A stretch of 7,666 bases of DNA from Deltaproteobacteria bacterium (GTDB taxonomy: Bacteria > Desulfobacterota > Desulfobacteria > Desulfobacterales > JAFDCJ01), in the NCBI GenBank assembly GCA_024277475.1, contig JAJRVC010000522.1, forward strand, positions 1-7,666. The letters run 5' to 3'. Positions within the stretch are counted from its first letter, which is position 1, and each line of letters starts with the position of its first letter. A program made the position numbers and the translations under genes. Under the pieces are notes generated by a model that saw only the letters and a list, made by a program, of their open reading frames with translations, searched no databases and had not been told where the DNA came from. Positions 1 through 6,177 of the stretch are shown piece after piece.

Positions 1-444
1 CAGCGCAGGCTGGAAATCAAAGGAGAGGTAAACGGCATTACCGTGGTGGATGATTACGGGCATCATCCGACTGAAATTAAAACCACTCTCCAGGCCATCG
101 AAGAGTGCTGGCCGAATAACCGCAAAGTTATTGTGTTTCAACCTCATCGCTACACCCGAACCCAAGCATTGTTTGATGATTTTAGTCGCTCATTTTATCA
201 ATCCGATGTTCTGCTGGTATTGCCGATCTATGCCGCCGGAGAACAGAAAATAGAAGGTGTAACCGGCCGCAATTTGTGCGAAGGCATCAGAGCCCACGGG
301 CATAAAGAAGTCTTTTGTTCAGAAAGAAAGGAAGACGCCATCGCTTACTTAAAGAAAAATTTAAAACCGGGGGACGTCTTGCTGACACTGGGTGCCGGAG
401 ATGTCTGGCAGGTGGGCATGGACATATTGAAAACGCTTCATTGA
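1..444 (+). CDS. murC: UDP-N-acetylmuramate--L-alanine ligase, C-terminal part (5' end outside window)
   Basis: The first 147 codons visible here, in frame from base 1 to a TGA at 442-444, are the C-terminal third of MurC. This cytoplasmic ATP-dependent ligase adds L-alanine to UDP-N-acetylmuramic acid, the first peptide step of peptidoglycan precursor synthesis. Family signatures are plain: VVDDYGHHPTEI (visible residues 15-26), FQPHRYTRT (46-54), IYAAGE (76-81) and TLGAGDVW near the end. These belong to the Mur ligase C-terminal domain, which binds the incoming amino acid and helps close the active site. The ATP-binding central domain and the UDP-binding N-terminal domain lie upstream of the window. 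The gene ends normally, and ftsQ follows after 155 bases. An internal GTG at 43 is not the start, since the conserved frame continues upstream of it to base 1. Confidence 0.96.
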   Translation, partial: QRRLEIKGEVNGITVVDDYGHHPTEIKTTLQAIEECWPNNRKVIVFQPHRYTRTQALFDDFSRSFYQSDVLLVLPIYAAGEQKIEGVTGRNLCEGIRAHGHKEVFCSERKEDAIAYLKKNLKPGDVLLTLGAGDVWQVGMDILKTLH

Positions 445-532
445 AGCTGAAATTCGACAGACAGGTGACGGACCAGGCAAATAGCCTTCTCCGGAATAGG
501 AAGTATAAATCGAGTTGATTAAGTAGACGGGC

Positions 533-544
533 GGTTCATGAACC
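533..544. repeat. perfect 12-base palindrome in the murC-ftsQ gap
   Basis: GGTTCATGAACC reads the same on both strands, and its centre is the CATG at 537-540. It lies 56 bases upstream of the ftsQ start, in the 155-base gap after murC. No T-run follows, so it is not an obvious intrinsic terminator. A dimeric regulator site is possible but is inference from symmetry alone. The rest of 445-599 contains no coding pattern I can recognise. A TTGATT at 515-520 is only a weak promoter-like box, with no good -10 partner. Confidence 0.45.
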
Positions 545-599
545 CAATCATTCCATTAAACTTTATCAACTAAATCGCTAAACGCTTTGCAGGTAAAAA

Positions 600-1460
600 A
601 TGTTCGGACGTAGAAAGCCACGAGAAAATCACCGCAAAGGTAAAAAAACCAAACGGGAGTTTAAATTCATAGGCCGCATCCTGCTGGGTTTCAAATTGAT
701 CGCGGCAGTAGCTGCGGTAGCAGCCGTTTCCACCTTTTTCATCCTGGTTCATGACATTTTAACCCAGTGTGACTATTTCAAGATCAGCCGGCTGACCATT
801 GAAGGTGCCCAGCGGCTGTCGGAAAAAGAAATTGCCCAACAGGCCGGAGTCGGCAAGGGGGTGAATATTCTGGCGATTAATCTGTCCCTGGTCCGAAAGC
901 GGCTACTGGCCCACCCCTGGATCGCAGAAGCCGGGGTCAGCAGAGAGATACCATCCGGACTGACCATCCGGATTAAGGAACATACGGCGCTCGCAGTGGT
1001 CGATGTCGGGAAAAAATTTCTAATCAACCGTTCGGGTAAAATATTTAAGGCCTGGGATGCATCGGATCCGGCCGATCTCCCGGTAGTCAGCGGCCTCAAC
1101 GTATTGGATCTGCCCCCCGTATACGGCCAGACCGATCCCTTAGAAGACAAAATTGCCGGAGAACGTTCGGCACCCTTCAAAGCGGTAATGAAGGTCCTAC
1201 GACTGGGCCGGCAGCAGGGAAGCATTCTGCCGAATCGTTCTATCAGGCAGATTCGGGTCGATCGACAAATCGGTCTCACCCTAGTCGCTTTTGACCGGAT
1301 CAAGACTATAAATCTTGGTTATGACGATTATGACGGTAAATACCATATGCTCGCCAATCTATTTTCGTATCTTAAGCGTCAGCAAAGCGTATCTGATTTT
1401 GATCGCATCGATTTAAATAATTTAAATCGTGTCGTGCTAAACCCCCTGAGGCGGGAGTAA
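600..1460 (+). CDS. ftsQ: cell division protein FtsQ (POTRA-domain divisome protein)
   Basis: This 286-residue protein fits FtsQ/DivIB, the bitopic membrane protein that links the cytoplasmic ring to the FtsB-FtsL and septal peptidoglycan synthesis proteins. A very basic cytoplasmic tail (residues 1-26, rich in R and K) precedes one hydrophobic span at about 31-52. A POTRA domain follows at about 61-130, with the typical pattern ISRLTIEGAQRLSEKEI, then HPWIAEAGVSREIPSGLTI and a family-like ending in a bulky hydrophobic-charged strand. The remainder is the periplasmic beta domain, finishing with FDRIDLNNLNRVVLNP, which resembles the usual FtsQ C-terminal strand. The ATG at 600 is preceded by AGGT at 591-594, a modest ribosome binding site at normal spacing. 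Its place between murC and ftsA supports the call. Length is normal, with no disruption. Sequence conservation in this family is low, so the assignment rests on architecture plus position. Confidence 0.93.
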   Translation: MFGRRKPRENHRKGKKTKREFKFIGRILLGFKLIAAVAAVAAVSTFFILVHDILTQCDYFKISRLTIEGAQRLSEKEIAQQAGVGKGVNILAINLSLVRKRLLAHPWIAEAGVSREIPSGLTIRIKEHTALAVVDVGKKFLINRSGKIFKAWDASDPADLPVVSGLNVLDLPPVYGQTDPLEDKIAGERSAPFKAVMKVLRLGRQQGSILPNRSIRQIRVDRQIGLTLVAFDRIKTINLGYDDYDGKYHMLANLFSYLKRQQSVSDFDRIDLNNLNRVVLNPLRRE

Positions 1461-1543
1461 GCTGGGATGGTGAAAATCAAAAATATTCAATCATTTGAAG
1501 ATAGGGTAAATAACCCAATAAAATCTATTTGCCACAAATGCAC

Positions 1544-1562
1544 AATCCGCCCAAGGCGGATT
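1544..1562 (+). promoter_or_regulatory. hairpin just upstream of the ftsA ribosome binding site
   Basis: AATCCGCC (1544-1551) and GGCGGATT (1555-1562) form a perfect 8-base-pair stem closed by a CAA loop. It ends nine bases before AAGGAG (1571-1576), the ribosome binding site of ftsA. A second, competing stem can form between AGGCG (1554-1558) and CGCCT (1566-1570), directly abutting that site. A further small hairpin, GGGT (1504-1507) with ACCC (1513-1516), lies upstream. No run of T follows the main stem, so it is a poor intrinsic terminator. A role in setting translation or in transcript processing is possible, as inference only. Confidence 0.5.
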
Positions 1563-1583
1563 AAGCGCCTAAGGAGAACGTAA

Positions 1584-2810
1584 ATGCAACGACAAGAGGA
1601 CCTTATTGTGGGCCTTGATATCGGAACGACCAAAATCTGTGCGGTGGTAGGCGAACTATCCGGATCCGATATCAGTATCATCGGTATCGGGACCCACCCT
1701 TCCATCGGACTTCGCAAAGGTGTCGTCATCAATATCGAATCCACCGTGGAATCGATTAAAAAGGCGGTGGAAGAAGCAGAACTCATGGCAGGTTGTGAAA
1801 TATCCTCTGTGTATGCCGGCATTGCCGGCGGTCACATCACCGGGTTTAACAGTCGTGGAATTGTTGCCATCAAAGGATCTGAGATCTCTGAAAACGATGT
1901 CGCGCGGGTAATCGATGCCGCCCGGGCAGTAGCGATTCCAATGGATCGCGAAGTCATCCATGTCCTGCCCCAGGAGTTTATTGTCGATGATGAAGCGGGT
2001 ATCCAGAACCCGGTGGGTATGGCCGGCGTTCGGTTGGAAGCTAAAATTCACATCGTCACCGGGGCGGTCGCATCGGCCCACAACCTTGTAAAATGCGCCA
2101 ATCGATCCGGACTCGATGTCAGCGATATCGTCCTGGAATCCCTGGCGTCCGGCGAGGCTGTGTTGGCAGACGAAGAAAAACAGCTGGGCACCGCCCTGCT
2201 TGACCTTGGCGGAGGAACCACCGATCTGGCAATATTTTCCGGAAAAAATATCAAACACACCTTTGTGCTGGCTCTCGGCGGCAACAACCTGACAAACGAT
2301 ATTGCCGTAGGATTACGGGCACCCCAGGCCGAGGCCGAAAAGATAAAAAAGAAATACGGCACCTGCCTTGCCCAGGACATCAGCAGTGATGAAACGATCG
2401 AGGTACCCGGATTGGGGGGTCGAGAGCCCCGCAAACTTCCGCGACAGATTCTTGGTGAGATTCTGGAACCCCGTATGGAAGAAATTTTTGAATTAACCCA
2501 CCGGGAAATTTTTCGGGCTGGTATGGAAAACACAATTCCTTCGGGATTTGTCTTAACCGGTGGAACGGCGCTGCTGTCGGGCGTAACGGAAGTGGCCGAA
2601 TCGATTTTCCACTTGCCCACCCGCCTTGGCAAACCCCAGGGAATAAAAGGGCTGGTGGATGTGGTCAACAACCCTATGTATGCAACCGGCGTGGGGTTGG
2701 TTTTATACGGAGCACGCCACAGGGATTCTAAAAAGTTCAGGATTCGGGATAAAAACATCTTCAACCGCATCATGACCCGCATGAAGAAGTGGTTTCACGA
2801 TGTCGTTTGA
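1584..2810 (+). CDS. ftsA: cell division protein FtsA (actin-like Z-ring membrane anchor)
   Basis: This 408-residue protein is a standard FtsA. FtsA is the actin-fold ATP-binding protein that binds the FtsZ C-terminal tail and tethers the Z ring to the inner membrane, then recruits later divisome proteins. Visible landmarks, in order: phosphate-1 loop GLDIGTTKICAVVG (residues 10-23); the FtsA-specific 1C subdomain at roughly 85-165; phosphate-2 motif LLDLGGGTTDLAIF (205-218); and the adenosine motif with GGT at 326-328. The last ~18 residues (from NIFNRIM to WFHDVV) form an amphipathic, basic-aromatic helix that should be the membrane-targeting sequence. The ATG at 1584 sits seven bases after AAGGAG (1571-1576), which fixes the start. 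It lies 123 bases after ftsQ and 210 bases before ftsZ, wider gaps than in many dcw clusters. Nothing looks truncated or altered. Confidence 0.97.
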   Translation: MQRQEDLIVGLDIGTTKICAVVGELSGSDISIIGIGTHPSIGLRKGVVINIESTVESIKKAVEEAELMAGCEISSVYAGIAGGHITGFNSRGIVAIKGSEISENDVARVIDAARAVAIPMDREVIHVLPQEFIVDDEAGIQNPVGMAGVRLEAKIHIVTGAVASAHNLVKCANRSGLDVSDIVLESLASGEAVLADEEKQLGTALLDLGGGTTDLAIFSGKNIKHTFVLALGGNNLTNDIAVGLRAPQAEAEKIKKKYGTCLAQDISSDETIEVPGLGGREPRKLPRQILGEILEPRMEEIFELTHREIFRAGMENTIPSGFVLTGGTALLSGVTEVAESIFHLPTRLGKPQGIKGLVDVVNNPMYATGVGLVLYGARHRDSKKFRIRDKNIFNRIMTRMKKWFHDVV

Positions 2811-2880
2811 TAACAAAAACCTGAAATTAAAAAATTTCATCTCTATTTTAGAACAAATAACAATGACTCAATAACTATAA

Positions 2881-2971
2881 GCTTTCAGGTAATGTTTCTG
2901 GCAAAGATAGAGGGAGCTGCCCCGAGTAGGCGTACAAATAGTACGTTGTCGAGGAAAGCACCTGATAACGC
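2881..2971 (+). promoter_or_regulatory. structured 5' leader of ftsZ, candidate cis-regulatory RNA
   Basis: The 210-base gap before ftsZ contains a stretch that folds by eye into a closed multi-branch element. TCAGGT (2885-2890) pairs with ACCTGA (2960-2965), and GC (2881-2882) can pair with GC (2970-2971) outside it. Inside are a hairpin CGTAC (2931-2935)/GTACG (2941-2945) with an AAATA loop, and a second arm. That arm can be drawn as GGCA (2900-2903)/TGCC (2918-2921) or as GGG (2912-2914)/CCC (2920-2922). GCTTTC (2881-2886) is also fully complementary to GAAAGC (2954-2959), which gives an alternative to the closing stem. The purine-rich single-stranded parts (AAGATAGA, GAGGAAAG) resemble conserved junctions of structured RNAs. 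It does not match the common riboswitch consensus sequences I know. I recall a published computational motif named ftsZ-DE but cannot tell whether this is a member. Confidence 0.5.
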
Positions 2972-3004
2972 AGTCCAAAAAAAATAACTGGAAGACTATA
3001 AACC

Positions 3005-3014
3005 GGGAGGAGGG
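3005..3014 (+). promoter_or_regulatory. strong ribosome binding site of ftsZ
   Basis: GGGAGGAGGG is a run of overlapping Shine-Dalgarno matches ending six bases before the ATG at 3021. It is the strongest ribosome binding site in the window, fitting FtsZ as an abundant protein. GGGCA (3012-3016), at its end, is complementary to TGCCC (2918-2922) in the upstream structured leader. This offers a possible, unproven way to mask it. Confidence 0.7.
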
Positions 3015-3020
3015 CAAAAA

Positions 3021-4196
3021 ATGTTTACCTATGTTGAAAATGAAAATTCTGCAAAAATCAAAGTCATCGGTGTCGGGGGTGCAGGCGGCAACGCTATAAA
3101 CAACATGATCGCATCCAATCTCCAGGGCGTCAAGTTCATTGCGGCCAATACAGACGCCCAGGCCCTTGAAATATCCAAGGCGCCGATTCGGATCCAGTTG
3201 GGCGGAGGTCTGACCGAAGGACTTGGGGCCGGCGCAAATCCCCAGGTCGGCCGGGATGCCGCCCTTGAAAATGAAGAAGATATCAGACGTGCTCTGGCGG
3301 ACAGCCACATGGTATTTATCACAGCCGGATTCGGCGGTGGTACCGGTACCGGAGCGGCTCCGGTCATTGCCGAAATTTGCAAGGACCTGGGAGCCTTGAC
3401 GGTGGCGGTGGTGACCAAGCCTTTTTCCTTTGAGGGCAAAAAACGATCCAGGATGGCGGAAGAGGGAATCGATACCTTGAAGAAGGTGGTCGATACGGCC
3501 ATCACGATACCCAATGACCGGCTCAGGGGGCTGGCATCCAAGAAAGCAACCCTGGTGGAGATGTTCATCAGAGCCGACGAAATTCTGCTTCACTCGGTGA
3601 AAGGAATCACCGATCTGATCATGATGCCGGGTGTGGTTAATCTGGATTTTGCCGATGTCAGGACAACCATGTCCAAGGCCGGATTGGCCTTGATGGGTAT
3701 TGGTATTTCATCCGGTGAACATCGTGCAGTAGAAGCCGCCGGAAAGGCAATCTCTCATCCACTGCTTGAAGATATACCCATCAAAGGGGCCAGAGGCGTT
3801 TTGATGAACATCACCGCCACCAGCGACATGGAATTCGAAGAGGTTGCCGAAGCCTCGGAGTACATTCACAATGAAGTCGGTGATGAAGCGGAAATATTCT
3901 GGGGCACCTCCGTGGATGAAAGCCTGGCCGATGAAATGAGAGTTACGGTAATCGCTACCGGAATCGGCAAGGAAAAGGAGATGATGGCGCAGCCGGCGCA
4001 ACAGCTTCGAGGAAAAATCAGAGACATTACACCGGAGGATCTCGGAAAAATTGTCGATTACGATGAGCCCACCTTCATCCGTCAGAAAAGGGCTGTGGGC
4101 GAATCATCCGGGGCTTTTTACAGGGGCACCGGTGGATCGATGATCAATGACAACGATCTGGATGTTCCCACTTTTTTAAGGAGAAAGGCGGATTAA
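3021..4196 (+). CDS. ftsZ: cell division protein FtsZ (tubulin-like GTPase)
   Basis: This 391-residue protein is an intact FtsZ, the GTPase that polymerises at midcell into the Z ring and organises septum formation. The N-terminal glycine-rich nucleotide loop KVIGVGGAGGNAINNM begins near residue 14. The tubulin signature GGGTGTGAAP lies at 105-114. The T7 synergy loop NLDFAD (207-212) carries the acidic residues that trigger GTP hydrolysis in the neighbouring subunit. The core ends near residue 320 (MRVTVIATGIG). A charged linker follows, and then the conserved C-terminal tail LDVPTFLRRKAD, the site bound by FtsA and other partners. The ATG at 3021 follows an excellent ribosome binding site, and the protein starts as close relatives do. 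Length is typical. No clear intrinsic terminator was seen in the 86 bases after the stop, so read-through into the next gene is possible. Confidence 0.98.
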   Translation: MFTYVENENSAKIKVIGVGGAGGNAINNMIASNLQGVKFIAANTDAQALEISKAPIRIQLGGGLTEGLGAGANPQVGRDAALENEEDIRRALADSHMVFITAGFGGGTGTGAAPVIAEICKDLGALTVAVVTKPFSFEGKKRSRMAEEGIDTLKKVVDTAITIPNDRLRGLASKKATLVEMFIRADEILLHSVKGITDLIMMPGVVNLDFADVRTTMSKAGLALMGIGISSGEHRAVEAAGKAISHPLLEDIPIKGARGVLMNITATSDMEFEEVAEASEYIHNEVGDEAEIFWGTSVDESLADEMRVTVIATGIGKEKEMMAQPAQQLRGKIRDITPEDLGKIVDYDEPTFIRQKRAVGESSGAFYRGTGGSMINDNDLDVPTFLRRKAD

Positions 4197-4203
4197 TGAA
4201 GCC

Positions 4204-4217
4204 TGTTGTCTGTTGTC
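4204..4217. repeat. short tandem repeat after ftsZ
   Basis: TGTTGTC occurs twice in direct tandem (4204-4210 and 4211-4217), followed by a related TCCGTTG. It lies in the 86-base gap between the ftsZ stop and the next reading frame. It is too short to assign a role. No stem followed by a T-run is visible here. Confidence 0.35.
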
Positions 4218-4282
4218 CGGGGTCCGTTGCAAAAAACTGAAAGCAGGTATATATTTTAGACGGTATTTCACGTTATAAATAA

Positions 4283-6094
4283 ATGACGTTACGCCATCTG
4301 CCGCACCCGTACGGTGTGGTGGTTTTACACGCAACGGCCAACCTGTGGGTGACAATCGACAACATGGTACGAAAAACCCGAAAAGCGGCTCGGCAATTAA
4401 TTGAATCCGAGATCGGAACCATTCGAAAACCGTGGCGCGGAAAAATCAGCGTTGTCCTGGTATATCCCAACCGCTATCACGTCGGCATGTCCAATCTCGG
4501 GTTTCAGACTGTCTACCGGCTTGTCAACAGCTTTGATCATGTTGTATGTGAAAGAGCTTTTCTACCGGAAAATAGTGCGTCTGAAACTCCACGACCGGCC
4601 ACCGTGGAGTCGGACAGGCCCATTACCGATGCCGACATCATCGCCTTTTCCATCTCTTTTGAAAACGACTACCCCTATCTGCTCGACATTCTGGATAGGG
4701 CCGGAATCCCCCTGAAATCCGGCGATAGAGCCGACCGTTATCCGCTTGTAATTGCCGGTGGTGTGGCCTGTCTTCTGAACCCGGAACCCCTTGCACCGTT
4801 TATCGACTGTTTCCTCATCGGTGAAGCCGAAGAAATATTGCCCCGATTTTTCCAGATATTTGAACCGCGAACGCCCAAAAAAACAGTATTAAAAAACCTG
4901 GCTCTTAAAGTCCCGGGTACTTATATCCCTGCTTTTTACCGGCCCCGATATTACGATGACGGCACCCTCGCAGCCTTTGAACCTGTGGAGGACGTACCAC
5001 CGGAAATTAAACGCGTCTATTTAAAAGATATAAGCCGAACTTCAACCTGCAGCGTGGTGGTCACCCCGCACACCACCTTTGAGCGGTCGTTTCTGATTGA
5101 AGTCGGCCGGGGCTGTCCTCACGGATGTCGCTTCTGCAGCGCCGGGTTCATTTACCGGCCTCCAAGATTTCGCCCCATTTCCCAGCTTACCCGGGCCATA
5201 AACCAGGGTGCCCTCCTGACCGACCGTATCGGGTTGGTGGGTGCAGCCGTATCCGATCTGCCGAAAATTGAAAAATTGTGTGGTCAATTCCATGATAAAG
5301 GCATCCGGATTTCGTTCAGTTCCCTGCGTGCCGATCGGCTTACACCGGGACTGCTTGCAGCCTTAAAGCAAAGCAGGGTCAAAACAGCTACCATTGCTCC
5401 GGAAGTCGGAACAGAGCGCCTGCGCCGGGTTATCAACAAGGGACTTACTGAAAATGATATTTTGACGGCCGCCTCGACGCTGGTGGAAAACGGCATCCCC
5501 AATTTAAAACTATATTTTATGATGGGTCTGCCCACTGAAACCATGTCGGATGTGGATGCCATCATCCAACTGGTCAAAAAAATCAAACACCAGTTTCTAA
5601 AGTCCAGCCGTGCCCGAAAAAAAATTGGACACATCACCGTCAGTCTCAATTCTTTTGTCCCCAAACCGTTTACGCCCTTTCAGTGGAGCGCTATGGATGA
5701 AGTCAGTGTGTTGAAGATAAAAATTAAAAAAATTAAAAATGAATTGAAAAAGGTGGCCAATCTGCGAATAAATTCGGATGTCCCCCGTTGGGCCCATATC
5801 CAGGCGTTGTTCTCACGGGGAGATCGAAAGGTTGCCGATATCCTGTCATTGGCTCATGCCAACCGGGGCAACTGGGCACAAACCCTCAAAACCGTGCCGG
5901 TAAACCCGGATTTCTATGTTTACAGGGAACGTAATCCGGATGAGCGGTTTCCCTGGGATTTTATAGATCATGGCATCAAAAAGTCTTTTCTCCAGCGGGA
6001 ATATCAACGCGCCATCCAGGGTCTGACAACGCCGTCCTGTCAAGTGGATACCTGCCGCATTTGCGGGGTCTGCAAGGAAGATAAAATCGTATGA
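4283..6094 (+). CDS. B12-binding-type radical SAM protein (TIGR03960-like), function unknown
   Basis: This 603-residue protein has two recognisable halves. Residues about 45-200 resemble the cobalamin-binding-like domain seen before many radical SAM domains (VYPNRYHVGMSNLGFQTVY, then IAFSISFENDYPYLLDIL, then VIAGGVACLLNPEPLAPFID and LIGEAEE). The radical SAM core begins with CPHGCRFC at 278-285, whose three cysteines bind the 4Fe-4S cluster that cleaves S-adenosylmethionine. The core runs to SLNSFVPKPFTPFQW. A lysine-rich segment near 478-491 may be helical. The C-terminus has PWDFIDHGIKKSFL and a cysteine group C586, C591, C594, C597 that could hold another metal cluster. This layout resembles the uncharacterised family TIGR03960, often accompanied by a DUF2344 partner that is not in this window. 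The start is uncertain: ATG 4283 lacks a clear ribosome binding site, and ATG 4364 (residue 28) lies closer to the conserved region. The substrate is unknown. Confidence 0.88.
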   Translation: MTLRHLPHPYGVVVLHATANLWVTIDNMVRKTRKAARQLIESEIGTIRKPWRGKISVVLVYPNRYHVGMSNLGFQTVYRLVNSFDHVVCERAFLPENSASETPRPATVESDRPITDADIIAFSISFENDYPYLLDILDRAGIPLKSGDRADRYPLVIAGGVACLLNPEPLAPFIDCFLIGEAEEILPRFFQIFEPRTPKKTVLKNLALKVPGTYIPAFYRPRYYDDGTLAAFEPVEDVPPEIKRVYLKDISRTSTCSVVVTPHTTFERSFLIEVGRGCPHGCRFCSAGFIYRPPRFRPISQLTRAINQGALLTDRIGLVGAAVSDLPKIEKLCGQFHDKGIRISFSSLRADRLTPGLLAALKQSRVKTATIAPEVGTERLRRVINKGLTENDILTAASTLVENGIPNLKLYFMMGLPTETMSDVDAIIQLVKKIKHQFLKSSRARKKIGHITVSLNSFVPKPFTPFQWSAMDEVSVLKIKIKKIKNELKKVANLRINSDVPRWAHIQALFSRGDRKVADILSLAHANRGNWAQTLKTVPVNPDFYVYRERNPDERFPWDFIDHGIKKSFLQREYQRAIQGLTTPSCQVDTCRICGVCKEDKIV

Positions 6095-6103
6095 AACTAC
6101 ACC

Positions 6104-6138
6104 AAAATGACACGGTTTCTTGACAAAAGTCATTTTTT
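6104..6138 (+). terminator. possible weak terminator after the radical SAM gene
   Basis: AAAATGAC (6104-6111) and GTCATTTT (6129-6136) form an 8-base-pair, AT-rich stem with a 17-base loop. It lies ten bases after the radical SAM stop, and six T (6133-6138) end it. The long loop and low GC content make it a weak terminator at best. It also overlaps the TTGACA box proposed for the following antitoxin gene, so it may instead be part of that control region. Confidence 0.35.
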
Positions 6139-6148
6139 AGCTTAGTTT
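6120..6148 (+). promoter_or_regulatory. candidate promoter of the toxin-antitoxin pair
   Basis: TTGACA (6120-6125) is a perfect sigma-70 -35 box. At 17-base spacing the -10 position is TAGTTT (6143-6148), which keeps only the first two and last bases of the consensus. TTTATA (6146-6151) is better but sits 20 bases away. The candidate -10 lies inside the inverted repeat at 6143-6160, so a repressor bound there would block it. Confidence 0.5.
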
Positions 6149-6160
6149 ATAGCTAAACTA
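6136..6160. promoter_or_regulatory. nested inverted repeats, likely antitoxin operator
   Basis: TAGTTTA (6143-6149) and TAAACTA (6154-6160) form a perfect 7-base inverted repeat around TAGC. A second, overlapping pair, TTTAGCT (6136-6142) and AGCTAAA (6151-6157), is also perfect. Both cover the promoter -10 region and lie about 18 bases before the antitoxin start. Phd/YefM-type antitoxins are known to repress their own operons by binding such palindromes. Assigning these particular repeats that role is inference from symmetry and position. Confidence 0.6.
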
Positions 6161-6177
6161 TATAAGGGTGTAAAATC

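Noticed and set aside
315..518. A 67-residue frame spanning the end of murC and the following gap, considered as a murB remnant.
   Set aside because: It is mostly murC in another frame, and its tail has no MurB-like motif.
1498..1516. The ftsA leader shares AAGATAG followed by a small GGG/CCC hairpin with the ftsZ leader (2904-2922), and an AAATA loop with the hairpin at 2931-2945.
   Set aside because: A shared 7-mer between two regions of this size is expected about once by chance, and the surrounding structures differ, so a common RNA element is not supported.
2876..2881. TATAAG as a -10 box for an ftsZ promoter.
   Set aside because: No good -35 box lies at proper spacing, and a start about seven bases downstream would cut into the 5' strand of the leader's closing stem.
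2885..2965. A c-di-GMP, SAM or cobalamin riboswitch upstream of ftsZ.
   Set aside because: GCAAAG and GGGAGCTGCCCC give a passing resemblance, but the conserved core sequences of those classes are absent.
2868..3593. A 241-residue reverse-strand frame across the start of ftsZ.
   Set aside because: It mirrors the ftsZ coding frame, has no recognisable domain, and its product is rich in residues typical of antisense shadows.
4273..4470. A short reverse-strand frame over the start of the radical SAM gene.
   Set aside because: It has no ribosome binding site and no recognisable motif, and the opposite strand carries conserved protein sequence.
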